A DNA stretch of 64,000 nt from CAVYHX01 sp963768415 (lineage in GTDB: Bacteria; Pseudomonadota; Gammaproteobacteria; UBA9214): positions 30,592-94,591 of the forward strand of contig CAVYHX010000017.1 of assembly GCA_963768415.1 (NCBI GenBank), written 5' to 3'. The first letter of the stretch is position 1. Every line of letters starts with the position of its first letter. The translations under genes and the position numbers were made by a program. The notes under the pieces are model-generated. The model was given only the letters and a program-made list of their open reading frames with translations. It searched no databases and was not told the origin of the DNA. Shown piece by piece: positions 57,417 to 64,000 of the stretch.

Positions 57417-57752
57417 ATGAAGATGCATTACAGACAATCGATAATTGCAGCGGTAATCTGCGCCGGCGTCATTACTCCCGGGCTGGTGGCTGCGGATGAC
57501 TCGAACTACACCCGCTGGCAGGAATCACGGCTTTTCGAACCGACACAGGCACAACTGCAACATGAAGCGGAAGGGCGGGTGATGATCTACCACAAGCTTC
57601 CGGATACAGTCGTTGAGCGTGCCATGACTGAACAGCATGATCGCATCGAATCCATGATGTTCACTTCTACCATTAAAACCGATGACCAGGGTTCACCAAT
57701 CAAGGATCCGGAAACCGGCGAGTACCTTACGGAAGATGATGGTTGTGACTAG
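57417..57752 (+). CDS. Small exported protein, unknown function
   Basis: A 111-residue protein with a signal peptide (SIIAAVICAGVITPGLVAA). The mature part is about 85 residues, acidic and helical, with VMIYHKLPDTVVERAMTEQH in the middle and a C-terminal DDGCD with a single cysteine. It resembles no family I know. AGGAGGAG at 57403-57410 is an excellent ribosome site, which supports a real gene. It lies between the Crp regulator and the CHAT operon. Confidence 0.65.
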   Translation: MKMHYRQSIIAAVICAGVITPGLVAADDSNYTRWQESRLFEPTQAQLQHEAEGRVMIYHKLPDTVVERAMTEQHDRIESMMFTSTIKTDDQGSPIKDPETGEYLTEDDGCD

Positions 57753-57930
57753 ATTACCGTGCTGCGATCCGGGTACCGGGGTGTATCCGGATTATCGGGA
57801 CTTGCGCAAGCACGTGGCAAGCCCGATAGATAACAGTCGTGATTCCAGCGAAAGCGGTCTTTCGGCCACAGGGCCTTGCAATTGCAGCTTGCTGGGCCAG
57901 AATTGGAGGAGAGCAGCCAGAAGTTCCTCT

Positions 57931-57939
57931 TGATATAAT
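57931..57939 (+). promoter_or_regulatory. Extended -10 promoter of the CHAT operon
   Basis: TGATATAAT is a perfect extended -10 element (TGn plus TATAAT), 26 bases before the GTG start. No good -35 box is seen, as is usual for this promoter type. The ribosome site AGGAGG is at 57956-57961. Confidence 0.6.
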
Positions 57940-57965
57940 TATCTGCCAATCCGCCAGGAGGCAAA

Positions 57966-60370
57966 GTGAAGCAAGGATTTTCCAGGATGCACAGAGATCT
58001 ACAACCTGTCCGGTCCACCTCTGGAATTACGTGCAAGCGCATACGCTTTGTACAGTGTCTGCTGACCCCCGGTTATCTCTTATTGTGCGTTATCTTGTGC
58101 GGTTTTACCGCAGATTTCCGACTGGTCGGCGAAGCATTCGGTTCACAAGGTGAAGTATCAGGATTATCTGCAAAGCGGCCAGGATGCGTTGCGTAGAGGT
58201 CAGATGGAGCAAACTGTTGATCGAATGGGAAAAAGCTCTGGCGATTGCTGAGCGCACAGATGAAAAAAACATGCGCATCGATCTCCACGGTCGCCTCGCC
58301 AGTGTTTATCTGCAGCGTGGCAACTACCCGCAGTCGATTGCACACCTGGATTCGGCCCTCCAGCTGGCAGTAGATTCTGAAGATCTACTGCAGCATGCGC
58401 AGCTGAAACGCCAGCTTGGCACGGCCTATCTTGCCGGCGGTCATATCGAAGAGGCACGCAAACAGCTCGAGGGGGCACTCAAGCTGGCGGAGCAGGACCG
58501 GCAATCCAGCAGTCCTGGCCGCCGCCTATAACGACCTGGCCAACCTGCGAATGTATGAAAACGACTACGAAGAGGCCCTGGAACTCTATACGAAAAGTTC
58601 CGCATCCATACAGGTCGAGGGCAACGATGCTGCAGGCAGCCAGGGCCGACTCTAACGCAGCAGCGGCGGCATTGAGAGATCGAAAAATACCGGCAGGCAA
58701 GAACGCTGATCCAGCGGGCGCAAGCACAACTTCAGCGGCTTGACGACTCGCATGATAAAACCTTCCTGTTACTGCGACTTGGGGTGTTGAGCGAGGACTC
58801 TCCACGGGCACACCGGCGAGCAAACTGATCTGACCGATACCTACAGGCTCCTCACCGAGGCCCGGAAGATCTCCGAATCACTGGGCGACAGCAGCACAGG
58901 GGCCTATGCAGCGGGCTATCTCTCCGCCCTTTACGAAAAGGAGGGGCGCACCGAAGAGGCACTTCGTCTCAGCCAGCAGGCCGTCTTTCTCGCGCAGGCG
59001 TCATCTGCTCCGGAATCACTTTACCGCTGGCAATGGCAAACCGCACGATTGCTGTATACGCAAGGCAAGCGGAAGGCATCCCTCACCAGCTACCGCCAGG
59101 CAGTCGCCACCCTGGGACGGATCCGTGCCGAGCTGTTAATGCGCATGTCCGGCGACCAGGGAAGCGTTTGCAGAGGGCGTGACACCACTGTACCGGGAAT
59201 ATGTAGGTCTGTTAGCTGGAGCTGGGGATGTCATCCGCTGATACCGATCGCCGCGCCGGCTATCTGTGGGAAGTTCAGGAAACCATGGAACGATTCAAGG
59301 CTGCGGAACTGCAGGACTATTTCCAGGATGAATGTGTCGCGACGGCCCGGGAAAAGGTAAAGCGAATTGACGCAGCACTTTCCCCCGGCACAGCAGTCGT
59401 CTATCCCATTGTGCTTGCGCAGCGGACAGTGCTGTTACTGACCTATGCCTCTGGAATGGAGGCAGTTTCGGTTGAGGTAGCGGAAAAGCAGTTGAATGAC
59501 GAAGTGGCGGCATTTCGACACAAGCTTGAGAAACGCACGACCCGTGAATATATGCTGCATGCCCGACAGTTATACGACTGGCTGGTGAAGCCGATCGAAT
59601 CATCCCTGAGCGCGCACAACATCGATACCCTGGTCATCATACCCGGCGGGGCGTTGCGTACCATACCGCTTGCTGCTCTGCACGATGGCCAGCAGTTCCT
59701 GATCCAGAAGTATGCCATTGCCACGACACCGGGTCTTGAGTTGACGGATCCACGACCGATTGACCGGCAAAATATCAAGATCCTCCTGAGCGGTTTGACG
59801 GTGCCACAAGGCGGATTCGGTGGACTGCCCCATGTCGATGAAGAGCTGGACGCTATTCAACAACTTTATGGTGGTCGCAGGCTGCAGGATGACACCTTTG
59901 TAACTTCGGCACTCCGGCGCGAACTCGAGGGCGAGGATTACGCAATCGTGCACATCGCCTCGCATGGCAAGTTTGAAGCGGAAACCGAAGAATCCTTTAT
60001 CCAGGCGTTTGATGACCGGTTACGGCTAAACCAGCTTGAACTGTATATGTCGGTAAGCCGCTACCGGGAGAATCCGGTCGAGCTATTGACACTGAGTGCC
60101 TGCCAGACGGCAGCGGGTGATAACCGGGCCGCTCTCGGTCTGGCCGGTGTTGCCGTCAAGGCGGGGGCGCGCAGTGCACTGGCAACGCTATGGGCCATCA
60201 GCGACCAGGCGACGGCATTGTTGATCGACGAATTCTACGTCCGATTGCAGGATGCCTCGCTGAGTAAGGCCCGTTCACTGCAGCAGGCACAGATCAAACT
60301 GCTACAGGATCAGCGTTACCGCCATCCGGGCTACTGGTCCGCCTTCTTGTTGATAGGTAACTGGCAATGA
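57966..60370 (+). CDS. TPR-CHAT protein, predicted caspase-like peptidase (about eight apparent frameshifts)
   Basis: After correction, about 798 residues. An N-terminal signal or membrane segment (LLTPGYLLLCVILCGF) is followed by a run of tetratricopeptide repeats (for example YPQSIAHLDSALQLAVDSED and RTEEALRLSQQAVFLAQ). A C-terminal CHAT domain keeps the histidine in VHIASHGKFE and the cysteine in LSACQTAAGDNRAALG, so it should be an active cysteine peptidase, probably periplasmic. Extra bases lie near 58130, 58225, 58502, 58631, 58683, 58810, 59160 and 59222. Its stop overlaps the next start (ATGA). The single intact CHAT half begins at 59228. Confidence 0.75.
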
Positions 60371-62325
60371 TCGGCATTGATAGCCAGGGCCGGCTGGCGC
60401 GCATTTCCCGGGAACCGGTGACTGTCGCATTGCTGGTGTGCCTGACGGTCTTCGGCACCCTGTCCTGGCTGCGTAGCGGGGGTCACCTGCAGATTAGTAA
60501 CGCTGACCGCATACGATTTATTTCTGCGGTTATTGCCCCAGTCGGAGCAAACAGATACACGGATTGTGCTGGTTACGATCACTGAGGACGACATCAATGC
60601 CATCGGAGAATGGCCCCTCAGCGATGGCACCCTCGCCAGGATCCTGGAACGTCTTGATTCGGCCCGCCCCCGGGTTATAGGGCTGGATGTCTATCGCGAC
60701 ATACCGGTCCCGCCGGGGACGCGCGAACTGGAAACGACGCTCAAAAGTCACCCCGCCATCATTCTTATCAACAAGTTCGGGAGTGAAGGAAACCCGGGCA
60801 TCCGCGCGCCGGCAGCGATGGAGGAGGCCGGCCGGGTAGGCTTTAGCGACATGGTCCTTGATCCCGGAGGTGAGGTTCGGCGTGGACTCTTGTTTCTCGA
60901 TAGAGGGGGAAGCAGTCATGTCCAGCTTCGCTCTGAAGCTGGCACTGCGCTATTTGCGTTATGACAAAATATTTGCCCCGGGCGGGCGAAGCGGATCCGG
61001 CACACATCCGCCTCGGGGAAACAACGCTGCCTCCGTTCGAACCGGATGATGGACCTTACACGGGAGCCGACGCGGCAGGCTACCAGCTGTTGCTTGACTT
61101 CAGGAATGGCGAATCCCCCTTCCTGACGCTGTCCCTGCAGGAGCTGCTGGCAGAGTCGTTTGTCCCGGATATCTTTTTTGATAAGGCCGTCATTGTCGGT
61201 GTTGCCGCTGAGAGTGTGAAAGACCGGTTCTTCACACCATTCACCAGCCAGGCACAACACAGCCGTGGGGTGCCGGGAGTCGTACTGCATGCACAGCTTG
61301 CCGGCCAATTGATCAGGGCAGCACTGGATGGTGATCAGCCACTACGCTCACTTGACCGACGCGCCCAGGCGCTGTGGCTGTTTATGTGGTGCCTGCTGGG
61401 CGCCACCATCGGACTGCGTATTAATTCACCCGCTAGATTTGTAGTGGTGGTCTCAACAGGCCTGGCAGTGCTCGGCTTCGTGGCCTTCGGCGCTTTTATC
61501 GGCCGCTGGTGGATACCCATGATCACGCCTGCCCTGGGATGGCTCGGCTCAGTGGCGCTGGTAACTGCCTATCTTTCGGGTCACGAACGTGCGCAGCGAA
61601 ACCTCCTGATGCAACTGTTCAGTACACATGTCTCCGATGACATAGCCGCCGAAATCTGGTGTCAACGGGATCGCTTTATCAGCGGAAAACGTCTAATTCC
61701 GCAAGAAGTGACGGCTACGGTCCTGTTTACGGATATCGAGCACTTCACAACCATCTCCGAAGCTCTCGCGCCCGACGAGCTTATGGACTGGCTGAACACC
61801 TACATGGAGGAAATGGCCAATATCGTTATTGAACATGGTGGCGTGATCGATGACTACTACGGAGATGCAATAAAAGCCAACTTTGGCGTACCCATTAAAC
61901 ATAGCGCTAAGGCCGAGATCCGTGAGGATGCTGTAAATGCCCTGCGTTGCGCGCTGGATATGGATACGGAACTCACAAAAATCAACAGCTTATGCGATCG
62001 AAATGGTACGCCCAGATTACGCATGCGCATAGGAATCTGTACCGGCAATGTGGTTGCGGGGTGCATCGGCAGCGCAAAACGCATGAAATACACTACAGTT
62101 GGGGATACAGTCAATATCGCTGCCCGGCTGGAGAGCTTTGACAAAACCAGCTTCGGTGAAGGCGCCGGTAGTGAAGAGGATTGCAGAATACTGATCGCCG
62201 CATCCACGTGGCGGCTGGTCAAGGAAAGATTCGTGGCTGAACCGGTAGGCGAGCTGCCGCTGAAAGGCAAATATGAGAGAATAAGCGTATACAGGATAAT
62301 AGGTGATATACAGGATATGCGATGA
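60367..62325 (+). CDS. CHASE2-domain adenylate cyclase (three apparent frameshifts)
   Basis: After correction, about 651 residues. There is one N-terminal membrane helix (VTVALLVCLTVFGTLSWL), an extracytoplasmic CHASE2 sensor (LPQSEQTDTRIVLVTITEDD to the VIVGVAAESVKDRF region), three membrane helices (about 61375-61590) and a class III cyclase domain. Metal aspartates are in LFTDIEHFT and YGDAIKANF, and the transition-state residues are in TTVGDTVNIAARL. The purine-selecting lysine position is altered (GVIDDYYGD), so cAMP is likely but not certain. Extra bases are near 60514, 60902 and 60978. It is coupled by 4-base overlaps to both neighbours. Confidence 0.82.
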
Positions 62326-63122
62326 TGATACTCAAAAGACTTGCAAGACTGATAGTGCTACAGGGCATGATGTTTGGAACGCCGCTGTGTATTGCTGACA
62401 CTGTAACCGGTACCGTCGGGTCTGATAGTAAAGAAGAGTCTGTCGACAAGCTGATGCAGGATGCAGGCCCCGGTGCAGCAGAATCTGTTGCTGACTTCCC
62501 GATGTATCGGCCACCACAGCGCGGTGCACCCGCGGCACGCGTTGGAGGCGGTACCCGCGGCCCTGGCGATGCCAGCGCCTATATTGCGTTAATCACACCG
62601 CCGCATACGGCGTATACAACGCAGGCGCAGCCGACATTGTTCTGGTACCTTTCCAAGGCCGTTACCACCCGTTTCGAATTTGCGCTGATCAGTGATGTGG
62701 AAGTTCAGCCCATGATTGACTCAATGCAGAATGAAAGCTTGCTGCCCGGAATACACAGGCTCAGTCTTTCTGATTTCGGTGTCACGCTCGAGCCAGGCAA
62801 GTCATACCAGTGGTCTATTGCGCTGGTGCAGGATCCGGATCAACGATCAAGCGATATTCTTTCCAGCGGCAGGATACGCTACGAGAAAACCTCCAGGGAA
62901 CTCGAGGAGCGGCTACAGCAATCAACGCCGGAACAAGCTGTGCGTATCTATGCAGAGACGGGATACTGGTACGACGCCATAGCCACATTGTCTGAATTGA
63001 TCGGACGCAATCCGGAAGACCCCAGCCTTGTCAGACAGCGAATCGCGCTACTCCAGCAGGCGGATCTGCCTGTGGTGTCAGCCTTCGAGCAGGCGCACTT
63101 GCAGGCGACGGCACAGGAATAA
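62322..63122 (+). CDS. DUF928 family exported protein
   Basis: A 266-residue protein with a signal peptide ending near CIADT (residue 26). The DUF928 landmark YRPPQRGAPAARVGGGTRG lies near residue 62, followed by the LITPPHTAYTTQAQPTLFWYL strand typical of the family. The C-terminus is helical (YDAIATLSELIGRNPEDPSL), TPR-like. The family is common in cyanobacteria and occurs next to CHASE2, CHAT and two-partner-secretion genes. Its role is unknown. It starts inside the cyclase stop (ATGA). Confidence 0.85.
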   Translation: MMILKRLARLIVLQGMMFGTPLCIADTVTGTVGSDSKEESVDKLMQDAGPGAAESVADFPMYRPPQRGAPAARVGGGTRGPGDASAYIALITPPHTAYTTQAQPTLFWYLSKAVTTRFEFALISDVEVQPMIDSMQNESLLPGIHRLSLSDFGVTLEPGKSYQWSIALVQDPDQRSSDILSSGRIRYEKTSRELEERLQQSTPEQAVRIYAETGYWYDAIATLSELIGRNPEDPSLVRQRIALLQQADLPVVSAFEQAHLQATAQE

Positions 63123-63154
63123 ATTATTCATACGTCCAATCTGACGGCAGCGGA

Positions 63155-64000
63155 CTAGAAATCCAGTGTGACGGTGAAATGGAAACCGTCATCCTGGATA
63201 TCATCATCCGGATCATCGAAATCCTGCAGTGCATGGCCATAATAGAGGCCGGCGTGAACTCTGTTGGCGAAGTCCCCGAGTATCCCAACCCCGGGGCTCG
63301 AGAAATTCCGGGGTCCCGGCGTGGGCCGGGAACGGTTCCGCACCGCGGCATAGTCATAGAATGGGGCGATCTGTATGCTATTGCGCCCGTCTTTGCTCGT
63401 CCAGACCGGGAAGCGGAACTCCAGCGATGCAAAAAATCCCTGGTCGGTAACCTGGCGGTTCTCTCGATAACCACGCACGGTGTATAAGCCACCCGCGGCA
63501 AACTGCTCCAGCGAGGGCAGCGCCCCATTCGCGAATTGAGCATCCGCGCGCAGAATAACCTGGGTGCGTTCACCGAGACGTTGGGCCCACTGAAACTGAC
63601 CGAGCCAGGATACGAATTTGCCGTCACCATCATTGCCGTTAACCGTCGCGCCCAAGGTATCAAGCCCGAAACTGAATGTGGAACGTACGGCCAGTACCCG
63701 GCGCCGGTAGCGATCCAGCCATTCCTGGGTAAAGCGCATGATGGTCAGTTTGACCTCGCCGTTTTCCGCCCCCGGTGAAAACGAAAAGGGCTCGCCGAGT
63801 AACTGTGTCTCGCTCTTGCGTCGCTCCAGCGATACACCCAGGGAAACGTTCTGGTTAAGCGTTCGGTAGACCGGGTGCTGCAGGCCGATACCGTATGATA
63901 TTTCATCTGCTTCGATGTCAAGCTCGTCGAACGGGTCCTCCACGACCTTTGAATTATTCCGGACATACCAGAGCTTGAGATCCGTATCCTTCGGCGTAAC
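63155..64000 (-). CDS. Two-partner secretion porin TpsB (ShlB/FhaC family), C-terminal part
   Basis: The last 281 residues of an outer-membrane barrel that exports a large TpsA exoprotein. Alternating beta-strands end in the terminal phenylalanine (FHFTVTLDF) used by the BAM complex. The family motif VRGY is in GGLYTVRGYRENR, and FRFPVW and APFYDYAAV are typical late strands. The POTRA part and the start lie beyond the right edge. It is convergent with DUF928 (32 bases between stops). No TpsA partner is in the window. Confidence 0.88.
   Translation of the reverse strand, partial: VTPKDTDLKLWYVRNNSKVVEDPFDELDIEADEISYGIGLQHPVYRTLNQNVSLGVSLERRKSETQLLGEPFSFSPGAENGEVKLTIMRFTQEWLDRYRRRVLAVRSTFSFGLDTLGATVNGNDGDGKFVSWLGQFQWAQRLGERTQVILRADAQFANGALPSLEQFAAGGLYTVRGYRENRQVTDQGFFASLEFRFPVWTSKDGRNSIQIAPFYDYAAVRNRSRPTPGPRNFSSPGVGILGDFANRVHAGLYYGHALQDFDDPDDDIQDDGFHFTVTLDF

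Noticed and set aside
57966..60370. Possible type III-E-like TPR-CHAT linked to CRISPR (craspase)
   Set aside because: The protein carries an export signal and lies with a CHASE2 cyclase, DUF928 and TpsB; there is no effector nuclease or repeat array.
53463..61000. Reading sulP and TPR-CHAT as pseudogenes
   Set aside because: All breaks are +1, active-site residues are intact in every fragment, and overlaps with neighbours are preserved. The same defect affects essential genes such as glyA and parC in this window.

Overview
The window looks like chromosomal DNA of a sulfur-oxidising, facultatively anaerobic gammaproteobacterium, probably of the Chromatiales/Ectothiorhodospirales type. This is an inference. 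It rests on a sulfide:quinone oxidoreductase with all three redox cysteines, a TsdA-like diheme thiosulfate dehydrogenase next to a SulP transporter and a rhodanese fusion, and typical gammaproteobacterial gene orders: glyA-nrdR-ribD-ribE-ribBA-ribH-nusB-thiL-pgpA, epmB/efp-epmA and trmJ-cysE-iscR. I see no prophage, insertion sequence, CRISPR array, rRNA or tRNA.

Layout. 0-14 kb: start of an EF-G paralogue, a YqcC protein, the glutathione-dependent formaldehyde pair frmA-frmB, a lipoprotein, a small membrane protein, PPK2, a secreted HbpS-like protein, SQR behind an FNR-like site, a FimX-like c-di-GMP protein, a Kv-type channel, a SPOR protein and EttA. 14-24 kb: an HDAC-like deacetylase and the glyA/riboflavin/nusB/thiL/pgpA block. 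23-30 kb: a class I amidotransferase, a retropepsin, folE2, ispA-xseB, a rubrerythrin/CCG iron-sulfur protein/DUF3501 cluster and a CNP1 protein. 30-35 kb: parE and parC, followed by a duplicated parC 3' end and tandem repeats. 35-42 kb: a lipoprotein and a class III cyclase (one operon), DUF1015 and a PilZ-like protein. 41-49.8 kb: the EF-P beta-lysylation module, an MCE lipid transporter (STAS-MlaE fusion, ATPase, MlaD, lipoprotein), trmJ, cysE and iscR. 49.85-51.05 kb: three tandem copies of a cassette encoding an unrecognised 51-residue membrane protein, where iscS would usually lie. 51-57.8 kb: a DUF938 methyltransferase, hsp20 behind a textbook sigma-32 promoter, tsdA-sulP, a cyclic-nucleotide/rhodanese fusion, a Crp/Fnr regulator and a small exported protein. 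57.9-64 kb: a translationally coupled TPR-CHAT peptidase, CHASE2 adenylate cyclase and DUF928 protein, facing a two-partner-secretion TpsB porin.

The most important caveat is that about 36 apparent single-base insertions break 14 otherwise normal genes. All are in the same direction and almost every one restores a family-typical protein when removed. This points to uncorrected insertion errors in the assembly rather than to pseudogenes, so I annotate these loci as single genes with shift positions given.

The candidates for something undescribed are the TPR-CHAT/CHASE2-cyclase/DUF928/TpsB cluster, with a Crp-family cAMP receptor beside it, and the triplicated small-membrane-protein cassette. 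The tsdA-sulP-cNMP/rhodanese group suggests a cyclic-nucleotide-responsive sulfur module.
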